From Thermogemmata fonticola (GTDB lineage Bacteria > Planctomycetota > Planctomycetia > Gemmatales > Gemmataceae), in assembly GCF_013694095.1 (NCBI RefSeq), contig NZ_JACEFB010000002.1:62001-126000 (forward strand): DNA of 64,000 bases. Reading direction: 5' to 3'. Each line of letters opens with the position of its first letter. Positions within the stretch are counted from its first letter, which is position 1. Under the pieces are notes generated by a model. It ran no database searches, was not told where the DNA came from, and was given only the letters and a program-made list of their open reading frames with translations. The position numbers were made by a program, and so were the translations under genes. Below, piece after piece: positions 23,398 to 32,620 of this stretch.

Positions 23398-25929
23398 TCA
23401 GGCTATATCTTTGCCGCGGATTTTGGCGCCGAGTACGTGTCGGAGGCGCCCTTCGATCTTTTCGTGAGCCTTGGCGATTTCCTTGTCGGAAAGCGTGTGG
23501 TCTGGAGCCTGATAGGTCAGGGCGAACGCCAGGCTCTTGGTACCCGGAGGAAGGCCGGGGCCGGTGTAAAGATCGAACAATTCCGCTCGGACCAGCAAAG
23601 ATCCGCCGGCAGTTCGAATTTCCCGCAGAACATGCTCCGCGGGGAGTTCGGCCGGCACAACCACGGCAATATCTCGCTTGGCAGCCGGGAAAGGCGGGAT
23701 GGGGCGATAGGCGAACCGTTCCGGTATGCCCGCCAGAATGGCTTCTAAGTCAAGTTCTGCCAAGAGCAGAGTGCGGGGGAGTTGCCACTGATCCGCCACG
23801 CGCGGATGAATCTGACCCGCTGCGCCGAGACTGGAGTTCCTCAGGACCAATCGGGCACACCGCTTGGGGTGCAACCAGGGCACGGAGTCAGTCGGCTGGT
23901 ATTGCACGTCGGGCAGATGCAGATCTGCTGCCAAGGCTTCCAGGATCCCCTTCAGATCAAAGAAGTCGTATTGCGGAGCGGGGGAATGAGGCGGATCATC
24001 CCAGGCGGGAGAATAACGGCGGCCCCACAAGGCTAGAGCGACACGGCGTTGCTCCTGGGGCAAGTCCGAATCAGGCTGAGGGATGTACACCAGGCCGATC
24101 TCGAAAAGGGCCAAGCTGTCATTGTGCTCAAGATTGTGGCGGACGACGGCGAGCAGGCCGGGCAGAAGTGAGCGGCGAAGGACAGAACGTTCCGGCGAGA
24201 TGGGGTTGAGCAGGCGGACGTAGTCCGTGGCAGGGGCATGATTCGGCTTGGGATGGAGTCGAGCTTCGGCTTCTGGACTGCTGAGGGAGTAGGTGATGAC
24301 CTCCTGGAGGCCGTGGAGGACCAGTAGGTCCCGGACCTTCTCCTCTCCGTCTTCATCCTGTTGCACTTGGGGCGGGGGAAGTTCCAGGGGCAGGAGCCGT
24401 TCCGGCAGGCGGTCGTAGCCGTAGATGCGTGCCAGTTCTTCGACCAGGTCCGCGGCCCCATTCTGAATGTCTAAGCGGGTGAGAGGAACCTCGACCCGCC
24501 AGCCATCCGGCAGGGGCTGGAGGGAAAAGTCCAGAGCTGTCAGGATGCGTTCCACCTCACCCTCCGGCAAGGAGCATCCGAGCAGGCGGCAGATGTCGCG
24601 CTGCGTGAAATGGACCACTTGCACTTGCGGCGGTTGGGGAAAGACATCGACCAGTCCCGCGAGGACTTGACCCTGGGCCAGACGATGGAACAGTTCCAGC
24701 GCCCTTTGAGTGGCAGGAAGGACCTGAGCGGGTGACACGCCTCGGCTGAAACGTGTGCTCGCTTCACTGAAAAGGTTGAACTGGCGGGCCGTTTTGCGAA
24801 TGCTCACCAGGTCAAAGGTGGCGGCTTCCAGAAGAATGTGGCGCGTTTGGGCGGTGACTTCCGTCTCTTGTCCGCCCATGACTCCGGCCAGAGCGATGGG
24901 GCCAGCGCTGTCGGCGATGACCAGATTGTCCGCAGTCAATTCCCGCTTCTGGCCATCGAGCGTGAGGAGTGTTTCGCCGGGTCGGGCAGGGCGTATGGTG
25001 ATGTGAGGGGTTTCCCCACCGGCGCGCCGTAGGAGAACATCGTAATCAAAGGCATGGAGCGGTTGTCCCTGTTCCAGCATGACGTAGTTGGTGACATCGA
25101 CGATGTTATTAATCGGCCGCATGCCGGCGAGGCGGAGGCGGTGCTGCAACCAGTAGGGGGACGGGCCAACGCGGACATTGCGAATGACAGCCGCGATGTA
25201 GCGGGGGCAGAGCTGGACATCGGCAATGGAGACGCGGACGTGGCGCTCGACGGATTCGCTCGTGGTGGGATAATTCGCCACAGGCAGGCGCAGAGGCAAT
25301 CCCGTCAGAGCGGCCACTTCGCGGGCTAGGCCGACTAGACCCAGGCAGCGTGCCATGCTTGGGAGTACATCGATCTCCAACACGACATCTCCCAGCAGAT
25401 CGGCGGCAGGAGTGCCGGGAGGGGGAGCTTCTGCGGGGTCCAGCAGAATAATCCCTTCGTGATCCTCGGAGAGTCCCAGTTCAAACTCCGACATGCACAT
25501 GGCATCGTTGAGGATGCCGCGGAGGGTCCGCGGTTCCAAGGTGGCGATGGTTTTGCGTCCTTCCTTGTCCATGCTGAAATAGCGGCAGCCACGCAAGCCC
25601 AGGATGACCACCTGCCCCGATTCGCCGACCGCGATATTGGGAGCACCGGTCACTACTGTCTTGGGTTGGTCCGCGCCATATTCGACGGTCACCAGTTTGA
25701 GCTTATCGGCGTCGGGATGCTTGGCGATGTTGAGGATGCGGGCGACGAGGACTTTATCTCGTTCCCAGACCAGAGGCGCCTGAGGTGCCGGTAAACCGGG
25801 CGGCAGAGGCACGCCATAGGCGTGAACAGCGGTAACTTCCAGCCCGGCTCGGCTCAGGCGTTCCACCAAGGCGGGCAAGTCTGCGGGGAGCTGAACGTAT
25901 TCGCGCAGCCATGACAGCGGGACACGCAT
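23398..25929 (-). CDS. pheT: phenylalanyl-tRNA synthetase beta subunit
   Basis: An 843-residue PheT, the large subunit of the alpha2-beta2 enzyme that charges tRNA-Phe in the cytoplasm. Order of domains: EMAP-like tRNA-binding domain (VLVARILNIAKHPDADKLKL), B3/B4 editing domain, B5 DNA-binding-like domain, the catalytic-core-like domain with RLLNPISPERSVLRR, and the C-terminal ferredoxin-fold anticodon-binding domain ending in LRHVLGAKIRG. N-terminus MRVPLSWLREYVQLP is canonical. The alpha subunit gene pheS is not adjacent; a ROK kinase is upstream instead. Confidence 0.97.
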   Translation of the reverse strand: MRVPLSWLREYVQLPADLPALVERLSRAGLEVTAVHAYGVPLPPGLPAPQAPLVWERDKVLVARILNIAKHPDADKLKLVTVEYGADQPKTVVTGAPNIAVGESGQVVILGLRGCRYFSMDKEGRKTIATLEPRTLRGILNDAMCMSEFELGLSEDHEGIILLDPAEAPPPGTPAADLLGDVVLEIDVLPSMARCLGLVGLAREVAALTGLPLRLPVANYPTTSESVERHVRVSIADVQLCPRYIAAVIRNVRVGPSPYWLQHRLRLAGMRPINNIVDVTNYVMLEQGQPLHAFDYDVLLRRAGGETPHITIRPARPGETLLTLDGQKRELTADNLVIADSAGPIALAGVMGGQETEVTAQTRHILLEAATFDLVSIRKTARQFNLFSEASTRFSRGVSPAQVLPATQRALELFHRLAQGQVLAGLVDVFPQPPQVQVVHFTQRDICRLLGCSLPEGEVERILTALDFSLQPLPDGWRVEVPLTRLDIQNGAADLVEELARIYGYDRLPERLLPLELPPPQVQQDEDGEEKVRDLLVLHGLQEVITYSLSSPEAEARLHPKPNHAPATDYVRLLNPISPERSVLRRSLLPGLLAVVRHNLEHNDSLALFEIGLVYIPQPDSDLPQEQRRVALALWGRRYSPAWDDPPHSPAPQYDFFDLKGILEALAADLHLPDVQYQPTDSVPWLHPKRCARLVLRNSSLGAAGQIHPRVADQWQLPRTLLLAELDLEAILAGIPERFAYRPIPPFPAAKRDIAVVVPAELPAEHVLREIRTAGGSLLVRAELFDLYTGPGLPPGTKSLAFALTYQAPDHTLSDKEIAKAHEKIEGRLRHVLGAKIRGKDIA

Positions 25930-26088
25930 GGAAGGCTTCCGTCCTGATCCGAGTGCAAATGTCTGAGTTCAGGCTCAGTTCACCTCTGGCGCCGGGAAGG
26001 ATCGTCCACCGGCGGGATGGGGAAATGCTAGCGAAAGACCACAGCCCTGGCAGCCGGGAGTTCGCCGCGGAGACCACCCGTAACGGAG

Positions 26089-27096
26089 TCAAATCCGACC
26101 ATCGCCGAGGATCAGTTGTCGGGCGCAACCCGCGGCTCCAATGACACCGGCATCTGCTCCCAGTTCTGCTAAAGCAATGCGGACCTGGCGGCTCGGATAG
26201 GGTAAGCCGAAACGACGAACGTAGGCATCGATCCTGGCTCGGAAGCCCTCCCCCGCTTCCGCCATGCCGCCGCCGAAGACGATCATTTCCGGGTCCACGA
26301 CGGCAATAACCGCGGTGGCTCCCAAGGCGAGATAATAGGCGGTTTCATCGACGATCTGGAGTGCGAGGGCATCGCCACTTTCGGCCAGGTCAAAGATGAC
26401 GCGAGTGGTGAGTTCGGCATCTGTGGCGGTGTAGTAATCGCGCAGGCGCGTGGGGCCGCGCCAGGCCGCCAGGGCTTCACGGGTCCGCCGGACGACTGCT
26501 GTGGCACTGGCATGAGCCTCCAAGCACCCCCGCGCTCCACAACCGCAGAGTCGGCCCTGTTCCGGCAAGGCAATGCGTAAATGTCCCAGTTCGCCGCCGT
26601 GGCTGTGTTCCCCCTCGATGATCCGATTATCGATAATGATTCCTCCCCCCACGCCGGTACCCAGGGTGAACAAGACCATGCTGCGGCAGCCGCGAGCCGC
26701 GCCGACCCAGAACTCGCCATAGGCCGCGGCATTCGCATCATTTTGATAGGCCGTTGGCTTGCCGAATACCTTGCGGATGTGTTCCCGGACGGGCACATTC
26801 TTCCACGGCTTGAGGTTGGGCGGATCGAGAATCACTCCCGCACGGATGTCCATCAAACCGGGGGTCGCCACCCCGATGGCCGTGATGGCTTCCAGGGATA
26901 AACGGGCGGCAGCGATCGCCTGTCGGATCGTCTCGCACATGGTTTCCAGTCCCGCTTCCTGGCCCCGCTCAGGACGTGTGGGTAATGCCACGGGTTCCGT
27001 GAGAGGCCGGCCATTATCATCCACCACTGCCGCCTTCATCGTGGTACCGCCCACATCTAATCCCACGTAATACCTTCCGGCTGCACCGTTGCTCAT
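26089..27096 (-). CDS. ROK family sugar kinase, probable glucokinase
   Basis: A 335-residue ROK kinase. Visible elements are the phosphate-binding start YVGLDVGGTTMKAAVVDD, ATPGLMD, the catalytic region YQNDANAAAYGEFW, the glycine loop TLGTGVGGGIIID, the sugar-binding E-H-S-H-G-G-E-L-G-H stretch, and the zinc signature CGCGARGCLEAHAS. These features fit bacterial ROK glucokinases, which phosphorylate glucose with ATP in the cytoplasm; N-acetylmannosamine or fructose kinases look similar. It has no helix-turn-helix, so it is not a ROK repressor. The gap to pheT downstream is 159 bases. Confidence 0.88.
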   Translation of the reverse strand: MSNGAAGRYYVGLDVGGTTMKAAVVDDNGRPLTEPVALPTRPERGQEAGLETMCETIRQAIAAARLSLEAITAIGVATPGLMDIRAGVILDPPNLKPWKNVPVREHIRKVFGKPTAYQNDANAAAYGEFWVGAARGCRSMVLFTLGTGVGGGIIIDNRIIEGEHSHGGELGHLRIALPEQGRLCGCGARGCLEAHASATAVVRRTREALAAWRGPTRLRDYYTATDAELTTRVIFDLAESGDALALQIVDETAYYLALGATAVIAVVDPEMIVFGGGMAEAGEGFRARIDAYVRRFGLPYPSRQVRIALAELGADAGVIGAAGCARQLILGDGRI

Positions 27097-27505
27097 GAAC
27101 GACTCCTTGGTATCCCATTCCCCTTTGCCAATGGCTTATATCTGCGGGTGGGATCTGTCCGCGGGAGCTGGCTAGGGTGACCTGATTTCCCAGTCCTGGG
27201 GATGCCATCGAATTTTCTAATCCCTCGGATTCTACCGAGATGCCTCAGCAAAGCCGGAGGACAGGAACCGGTTGGGACAATACCCCATCCCGCCTTCGCT
27301 GGGAAATCACTTGACGGAGTCAGGTTTTGATGGGTGTGAAAAACTGTGTTATCAGTGGCAGAGGGTGGGTTGGGCTGATCCCAAGGAGAGAAACTCCCGT
27401 CGGCGCAGGGGGAAAATGTGATCTAGACTTGGTGATGATCCGAGGCACGACATGCCGTGCCCAGAAGTAAAAAACGTCCCACGATCCCTGTCGCCCGGTG
27501 GAAGT
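27097..27505. other. divergent intergenic region, no gene seen
   Basis: About 400 bases between the ROK kinase and HEAT-repeat genes, which diverge. No convincing ORF, RNA or consensus promoter was seen; TTGACG at about 27312 has no matching -10 at a usual distance. Confidence 0.5.
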
Positions 27506-28234
27506 ATGGAAACCGTATCGCCCCCGTTACCACCCGCCCTGATGCAACGTCTGGTCATGGCCGTGATGGTCCATGGCATTCCGGATTCCCAGGTGGGTAC
27601 AGCGTTTGAGATCTTAGTTCATGCCTTGCGGCACCCGTTGGCTTACGTTCGGGAGTTGGCCGTGGTAGCTCTGGCCGAGCTACCTTTAGGCTCATCGAAA
27701 CGGATTGCAGCGTTAGTAAGGGCGTTGCAGGATGACTCGGCCCGCGTGCGGCGGCGGGCCGCTCGTGCCCTGGGAGATTTCGATCCACCGGCCTGGCCGG
27801 CGATGGGCATGCTCATCGCAGCCTTGCGAGATGTGGATGGCAGTGTGCGGCGGGATGCGGCGGGTGCCTTGCAGCGCTTCGGACCTCTGGCGGCTCCGGC
27901 GGCTCCGTCCCTGGTGGCTCTCATTGCCGATCCCGACATGCGGACGCGGGCCGTCGCTTCGGCGACCTTACGCAGCATCGGTCCTGCTGCTGTCACCGCC
28001 TTGCAACAGGCCCGGCTCCACGCCCATGCCGAACTCAGAGCGCGGATCGATGAATGGCTCTCCCGCTATGCCCTCGCAGTAGCAACCACCCCTCCACCGG
28101 GCGAAACCCGCTCCCTCAGTCTCTACTCAACGGATGTCCTTCCACCGCTCCCGTCCCCAACCCATTCGGTTAGCCCTGAGACTGCGTCCAAAAACGCCAG
28201 CGAAACGGCAGACCCTTCCCCCACCCTGTCGTGA
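27506..28234 (+). CDS. HEAT-repeat protein
   Basis: About 242 residues forming a small array of HEAT/EZ-type helical repeats, for example ALRHPLAYVRELAVVALAEL, ALQDDSARVRRRAARALGDF, ALRDVDGSVRRDAAGALQRF and LIADPDMRTRAVASATLRSI. Each is about 35-38 residues with the V-R-x2-A pattern. The C-terminal 50 residues are low-complexity Pro/Ser/Thr. HEAT arrays are protein-binding scaffolds; similar ones occur in phycobilin lyases and signalling proteins. ATG 27506 is preceded by GGTGGA; an alternative at 27452 adds 18 residues. Confidence 0.8.
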   Translation: METVSPPLPPALMQRLVMAVMVHGIPDSQVGTAFEILVHALRHPLAYVRELAVVALAELPLGSSKRIAALVRALQDDSARVRRRAARALGDFDPPAWPAMGMLIAALRDVDGSVRRDAAGALQRFGPLAAPAAPSLVALIADPDMRTRAVASATLRSIGPAAVTALQQARLHAHAELRARIDEWLSRYALAVATTPPPGETRSLSLYSTDVLPPLPSPTHSVSPETASKNASETADPSPTLS

Positions 28235-28434
28235 TATGGTTCAGTTAGATTCCCCCTTGGGCGGAAGAAGTGATATCTATCCGATGACCTGTTCCAAATG
28301 GAAGCAGGATCAGTCCCGCGATGTCTGATCCCGCTCTGTGGTCTGTGAGGTCGATTTTCGGGGGGACCGAGCTTGTCGCTCTTATTCAAGGGCGATTCCC
28401 TTCGCAGCGCTTTCCGTCCCAAGCTCCGAGCATT

Positions 28435-29142
28435 CTAGCGGATTTGCGTGATGTCCTTGATGCCATCGAGAAAAGGTTCCGGGTCTTTCAGGAAGGCCGC
28501 CAGAGCTGTAGCGAAGGTCAGCGTCTTGCGATGTTTCCAGATGAACTCCATGGCCCGATCGCCGTAGCGGAAGATGACTTCCAACAATTCTTCGTTCCGG
28601 CCGATCTGTTGGAGGCTGCCGTTGTCGAACATCATGCGGAGGCGGCGGCCATTCTGAAGTTGTTGCAGTACGGAGAAGGCCCGCGCTGCGGGTGCCCCTT
28701 GAGCTTGGATCACCGGCATGGCTACATCTCCGTGGCGCATCAGAGCACGGGCCGCCTCATCTCCGTGTTGGCGGGTCAAAATCACTGCCGCAGGACGTTG
28801 AACGACCCAAGCGGCCTCATCCCCGTACCGCGCCAGGAGCCGGATGACTTGGGTGGCGTGTTGTTCCCCCACCTGCTCGACGTAGTGGAAGACTTGGGGG
28901 CCAACTTTGCGCGCGGCGGTGTAGGCGTCCTCCCCATGCCGGGCGGCGAGGCGTTCCAGTCGGCCAGCTAAGGTTTGCAATTCCTGCGCGGATAACCGCA
29001 GCCCGAATTTCTTGGCAATATATTCCGCTGTCTCGCGCGCCGGGGCAGCTCGGCCTTGGCCCCAGCAGGGCAAGATTCCCAATAAGACCACCAGCAGCGC
29101 CACTGCCAACAACGCGCTCCCAAATACCACATGTCGCTTCAT
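28435..29142 (-). CDS. exported helical protein of unknown function (paired cassette, gene 2)
   Basis: About 235 residues. A signal or anchor helix (VVFGSALLAVALLVVLLGIL) is followed by a helical domain built from related Arg/His/Gly-Asp-Glu-Ala segments: RHGEDAYTAARKVG, RYGDEAAWVVQRP, QHGDEAARALMRHG, RYGDRAMEFIWKHR. The recurring pattern (R/H)-(Y/H)-G-(D/E)-(E/D)-A about every 25-35 residues suggests tandem helical repeats. The start at 29142 has GGAGAAAG upstream. It follows the 352-residue membrane protein gene after 41 bases, on the same strand. No known family is recognised. Confidence 0.7.
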   Translation of the reverse strand: MKRHVVFGSALLAVALLVVLLGILPCWGQGRAAPARETAEYIAKKFGLRLSAQELQTLAGRLERLAARHGEDAYTAARKVGPQVFHYVEQVGEQHATQVIRLLARYGDEAAWVVQRPAAVILTRQHGDEAARALMRHGDVAMPVIQAQGAPAARAFSVLQQLQNGRRLRMMFDNGSLQQIGRNEELLEVIFRYGDRAMEFIWKHRKTLTFATALAAFLKDPEPFLDGIKDITQIR

Positions 29143-29183
29143 CGCACTTTCTCCGATCTTGGCCCGGAGATAGGATCCTCTGA

Positions 29184-30242
29184 TCACTCCTGATCCCGCT
29201 GGGGCGTAGGAGTGAGCAGGCTCTGCAATGCGGCTTGCCGGACGGCTTTACGCTCCTTGGCAAACTGTTGCAGTTCTGCCCTAACTGCTTGGGAGATCTC
29301 TTTTTCCAATTCATCGAGGTTCGCTTCTACCTGCTTAGCCAATTCACCTTTGCGATCGAGAATACTTTCGATGATCCAATCGATCGCTGCACCCACGATC
29401 AATCCAATTCCGAAGGTGACCGCTCCGGATGCCATCCCCGCGGCGCTGGTACTCAATCGTAAACCTAAACGGGTCAGAATTTGGGTAGCAATCGCCTCTG
29501 TGATTTTTGGTGGGGAGATGATGCGAGTGGCAACCAAATCACCCGCCACGGCTGCCAGCTTGGTCGAATCATGGTAAAGCAGTTTCTTTTTCGCCTGCTG
29601 GCAAGCCGCGATAAGACTTTCTGTGTACTTTTTCTGAAGTTGCTCCCGATCCCATTTGGCGAATGGAGTGGGGAAATCTGCCACATCTTCCTGCAATTTC
29701 AGAAGCATGTTGTTTTCGATTTGCTCCACCTCTTTCAGATACGCTTTGATCGTTTGCTCCACGACTTTTTCGAGGCTTTCTGGGGCGAAAATGCATTCCG
29801 CAAACTTTTCTTCCAGGAAGCGTTTATGCTTCTCGCAATCTCCGAAGGGGAGCAGGTCCTGCAGCCAACGGCGGGTGCTGCCCCAACCCAGTGCATAATC
29901 TGCGAATTCCGGGCAGCCTTGTTTCGCATCGCCGAAGAAACGTGGAATCGCCTGCATCTGCCGATCGAGGGCCTCTCGGCAGAGCCGTTGTGCTTCTTCT
30001 TCATGTTTGCGGATGCGTTCTTCCAGCGATGGTCGCTTTTGGGTCGTCTTCTCCGGGGCGGAGAGTGGCTCGGACGATGGAGCCGCTTGCCCGCGGACCC
30101 AACTGACGAGCAAGACGCCAGTGAGCACGCCCGTGGTCAGTAGCACCCAGTAGAGCCAGGATGGCAGGGCTGGGGCGGTCTGCGGATTGGCTCCATTCTG
30201 CGGGACTTTGCTTTGGCCAGAAGTTGGGGTCACGTGCGTCAT
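29184..30242 (-). CDS. membrane protein with coiled coils and a GxxxG hydrophobic hairpin (paired cassette, gene 1)
   Basis: 352 residues. An N-terminal membrane segment (LYWVLLTTGVLTGVLLVSWV) is followed by charged helices (EERIRKHEEEAQRLCREALD) and long alpha-helical stretches. Residues about 260-295 hold a second hydrophobic segment rich in glycine (MASGAVTFGIGLIVGAAIDW), then another coiled coil (ELAKQVEANLDELEKEI). Helix-rich proteins with a Gly-rich hydrophobic segment between coiled coils can insert into or bend membranes, but this is only an analogy. No family is recognised. It is the first gene of the two-gene unit. Confidence 0.7.
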   Translation of the reverse strand: MTHVTPTSGQSKVPQNGANPQTAPALPSWLYWVLLTTGVLTGVLLVSWVRGQAAPSSEPLSAPEKTTQKRPSLEERIRKHEEEAQRLCREALDRQMQAIPRFFGDAKQGCPEFADYALGWGSTRRWLQDLLPFGDCEKHKRFLEEKFAECIFAPESLEKVVEQTIKAYLKEVEQIENNMLLKLQEDVADFPTPFAKWDREQLQKKYTESLIAACQQAKKKLLYHDSTKLAAVAGDLVATRIISPPKITEAIATQILTRLGLRLSTSAAGMASGAVTFGIGLIVGAAIDWIIESILDRKGELAKQVEANLDELEKEISQAVRAELQQFAKERKAVRQAALQSLLTPTPQRDQE

Positions 30243-30507
30243 TGAAAGTTCTCCCAGAAGATAGGGTGGAACGGCCGGACCTCCGGGGTTTCCCCCATTC
30301 GTCCTTCCACAGGATCAAGAGGCGGCATCTAGGGATTTGGTTCGTCGAAATCGAGAATTTATTTGGCAGGGTGCAATTGAGGTGCTGCGGGGGGGGGGAA
30401 GCTGCGGATGAGCTGAGACAATGGTGTAAGAGCTTAGGGGTGAGGAAGATACGGGATAAAGTCAGGCCGGCAGTTAGGTGGCGGGAGGTTGACCGAGGGG
30501 GAAAGGA

Positions 30508-31020
30508 TCAAAGCGGAGGCATGTGGCGGTGCCGCCGGGCGGTGAGCGTCCGGTCGATTTGGCGTTGGGCATCCCGCTGACGGAGGGCTTCCCGTTTGTC
30601 GTATTTCTTCTTGCCTTTGGCGAGGGCAAGTTCCACCTTGGCCCGGCCGTTTTTGAAGTACAGCCGCAGCGGGATCAGGGTCAGTCCTTCCTGTTGGGCC
30701 TTAGCGGCAAAGCGGGTAATCTGCTGGCGGTGGAGGAGTAACTTGCGTGGGCGCTTGGGCTTGTGATTGAGCACATTCCCATATTCGTATTCGGGGATTT
30801 CTAAGCCGTAGAGCCAGACTTCGCCATCTTCCACACGCGCGAAGGCATCGTCGAGCTGAGCATGGCCGGCCCGCAGGCTTTTGACTTCCGTTCCTTGCAG
30901 AACCAGGCCGCACTCCAGGCGGTCCAAGATATCGAAATCATACGTGGCACGGCGATTCCGGCAGATGATGTCGATGCCTTCTTCCGCCGACTTTTTCTTC
31001 TCCTTGTTCGCCTTGGACAT
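30508..31020 (-). CDS. smpB: SsrA-binding protein SmpB
   Basis: A 170-residue SmpB, partner of tmRNA in trans-translation, which rescues stalled ribosomes. The OB-fold core is clear: ICRNRRATYDFDILDRLECG, VLQGTEVKSLRAGHAQLDDAF and YGLEIPEYEYGN, followed by KRPRKLLLHRQQI. The C-terminal tail KGKKKYDKREALRQRDAQRQ has the K-K-x-D-K-R motif that follows the decoding-site helix. An extra basic tail (ARRHRHMPPL) extends past the usual end. ssrA itself was not found nearby. Confidence 0.95.
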   Translation of the reverse strand: MSKANKEKKKSAEEGIDIICRNRRATYDFDILDRLECGLVLQGTEVKSLRAGHAQLDDAFARVEDGEVWLYGLEIPEYEYGNVLNHKPKRPRKLLLHRQQITRFAAKAQQEGLTLIPLRLYFKNGRAKVELALAKGKKKYDKREALRQRDAQRQIDRTLTARRHRHMPPL

Positions 31021-31369
31021 GGCGCCTATTCCTCTGCTAGAGTTTGCCCCTCAATTGAGCATTCAGGGGAAACGATGGCGGCTCGACCTCGTGCTGGTCT
31101 CAGCTCTTCCTCCGCTTTCCGGCAGGGGACAGCCACCCACCCCCGAAGTTCCCCATGCAATGCGGCGGGTTTGGGAAGTTGTGTCACCGGCGCGATACCT
31201 GTTCCCACCAGCGGCCCTTTCCCATTCCGCGGTATCCCGTCTCGGTCCCCATTATAAACTGGATGTAACGGAAGTTGTAGGTACGGGTGAAGGGGAATCT
31301 TCGTGGGGAGGATAGAAGTGTGGTAGGCGGCTGGGGAATTTGATCTTTGATTCAGGTAGGGGTGGGGGG
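31021..31369. other. divergent intergenic region, no gene seen
   Basis: About 350 bases between smpB and the LigD-PE-like gene. Open frames here have no protein-like features. I looked for a tmRNA, which some genomes place next to smpB, and saw neither an acceptor stem with a 3' G-T-T-C-R loop nor a plausible tag ORF. Confidence 0.45.
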
Positions 31370-31840
31370 ATGGCTCAGCGGCGATACGTGATCCTAGAGC
31401 ACAACTGGCCTGCGGTCCACTGGGATTTGCTGCTGGATGTCGGGGCGGTTCTTCGTGCATGGCGGTTGTGGGAGGAGCCAGCCGTCGGGGTAACGATGCG
31501 GGCGGAAATCAACGCGGATCACCGGCGGATTTATTTGGATTACGAAGGGGAAGTGAGCGGAGGGCGGGGGGTGGTCCGCCGTTGGGATGCCGGGGTGTAT
31601 GAGGTTGTGGCGGTGGTCGGGGACCAAGCCGAAGGGGTCGAGCAGCCGGCGGGAGGAGACGACACTGGCGTGATGCCGTGTCCGAAGGAGTTGGTGGTAC
31701 ACCTGTGGGGTCAGCGCTGGCAGGTTCGTTGCCGCTTGTGGCGTGTGGAAGGAGGTGAGGTCGGGGAATATCGGGCGGCGTTCACGGCTTGGACGGAGGC
31801 GGTGCCACAGCTTCAACCCGCGTGCGGCCCGCCACCGTGA
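31370..31840 (+). CDS. stand-alone LigD-type 3'-phosphoesterase domain protein
   Basis: 156 residues matching the DNA polymerase/ligase D 3'-phosphoesterase (PE) domain. This domain trims 3'-phosphates and single ribonucleotides from DNA ends before ligation in bacterial NHEJ. The catalytic pattern is complete: His11, His17 and Asp19 in HNWPAVHWDLLLD, His51 in NADHRRIYLDYEGEV, then GGRGVVRRWDAGVYEVV. Single-domain versions occur outside LigD and are often annotated DNA polymerase ligase N-terminal domain protein. Neither a ligase nor Ku is nearby. GGGGGG precedes the ATG at 31370. The 3' end overlaps the converging gene by 59 bases. Confidence 0.82.
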   Translation: MAQRRYVILEHNWPAVHWDLLLDVGAVLRAWRLWEEPAVGVTMRAEINADHRRIYLDYEGEVSGGRGVVRRWDAGVYEVVAVVGDQAEGVEQPAGGDDTGVMPCPKELVVHLWGQRWQVRCRLWRVEGGEVGEYRAAFTAWTEAVPQLQPACGPPP

Positions 31841-32486
31841 GGTTGCCGTCGTGGACTTCCAAAGTTAGGATTTGCGACACGGGATGCGGTTGGTCCGGAA
31901 AGAACCGGAACAGCCCCACGGGGTTACTCCCGTGCCGATACCATGTAACATCGATGTGGGAAGCGCGGGCCGCCTCGCTAAGAGCATCCAGAATGGATTG
32001 CCGGGCGATGCCCAATTGTCCGACCCGCAAGTCGCAGACTTCCACTGCCACGACGTTGATTTCTTCCGCCACCAGCCAGATTCGCAATTGCAAAGAGATC
32101 ACTGTGCTCCACCAGCCCTGTCCGTAGCGCACTCCCAAGTGGAGTCGGTCGCCCACGATGGCCACACGGGGGGAGTGGAATCCCGACGGGAGCCAACCGG
32201 CAAAACTTCCTCGCGGTCCCATCATCTCCGCGAAAAAGCAGTTGAGTTCCTCCGCTCCGATTCGGATGCCCCAAGCGGGTCGGGTCCGAACTTCGTACTT
32301 GAAATCCTGGATGCGAGTGACCAAGTGGGAGGCTTTCTCCCGCGTGTCGTAGGTGTCGGGAGGGGATACTTGCCGATAAAAAGCCGGTTCAGCCTTGATC
32401 AGTCCGGTGAGGATGGCAAGCACCGCAACTAGAAGGATCATCGGCAAGGCGAACGCCGTCCAGCGTTTCTGACGGTAGGTCATCAC
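31782..32486 (-). CDS. membrane-anchored protein of unknown function
   Basis: 234 residues. An N-terminal membrane anchor (FALPMILLVAVLAILTGLI) is followed by a periplasmic domain with beta-rich patterns (VRTRPAWGIRIGAEELNCFF, VAIVGDRLHLGVRYGQGW, LRIWLVAEEINVVAVEVCDL). These resemble planctomycete proteins with a synaptotagmin-like or AsmA-like lipid-binding fold, but the match is only suggestive. GAGG precedes the ATG. It follows the ABC ATPase gene on the same strand after 134 bases. The last 59 bases overlap the LigD-PE-like gene tail to tail. Confidence 0.65.
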   Translation of the reverse strand: MMTYRQKRWTAFALPMILLVAVLAILTGLIKAEPAFYRQVSPPDTYDTREKASHLVTRIQDFKYEVRTRPAWGIRIGAEELNCFFAEMMGPRGSFAGWLPSGFHSPRVAIVGDRLHLGVRYGQGWWSTVISLQLRIWLVAEEINVVAVEVCDLRVGQLGIARQSILDALSEAARASHIDVTWYRHGSNPVGLFRFFPDQPHPVSQILTLEVHDGNLTVAGRTRVEAVAPPPSKP

Positions 32487-32620
32487 GGAAAGCCTCGTGT
32501 CGAACCCGCAAACGGGTAAGTGCCAATTCGAAACAGTGAAGCATTCCCAGGCATAACCGGGAAAGCGGCCTGCGTCCAGAGCGATCGGCAGGAGGGGTCA
32601 ATGAGTGATGACCGGCGGGG

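Noticed and set aside
31021-31369. tmRNA gene next to smpB
   Set aside because: No tRNA-like acceptor end or tag ORF could be recognised on either strand.
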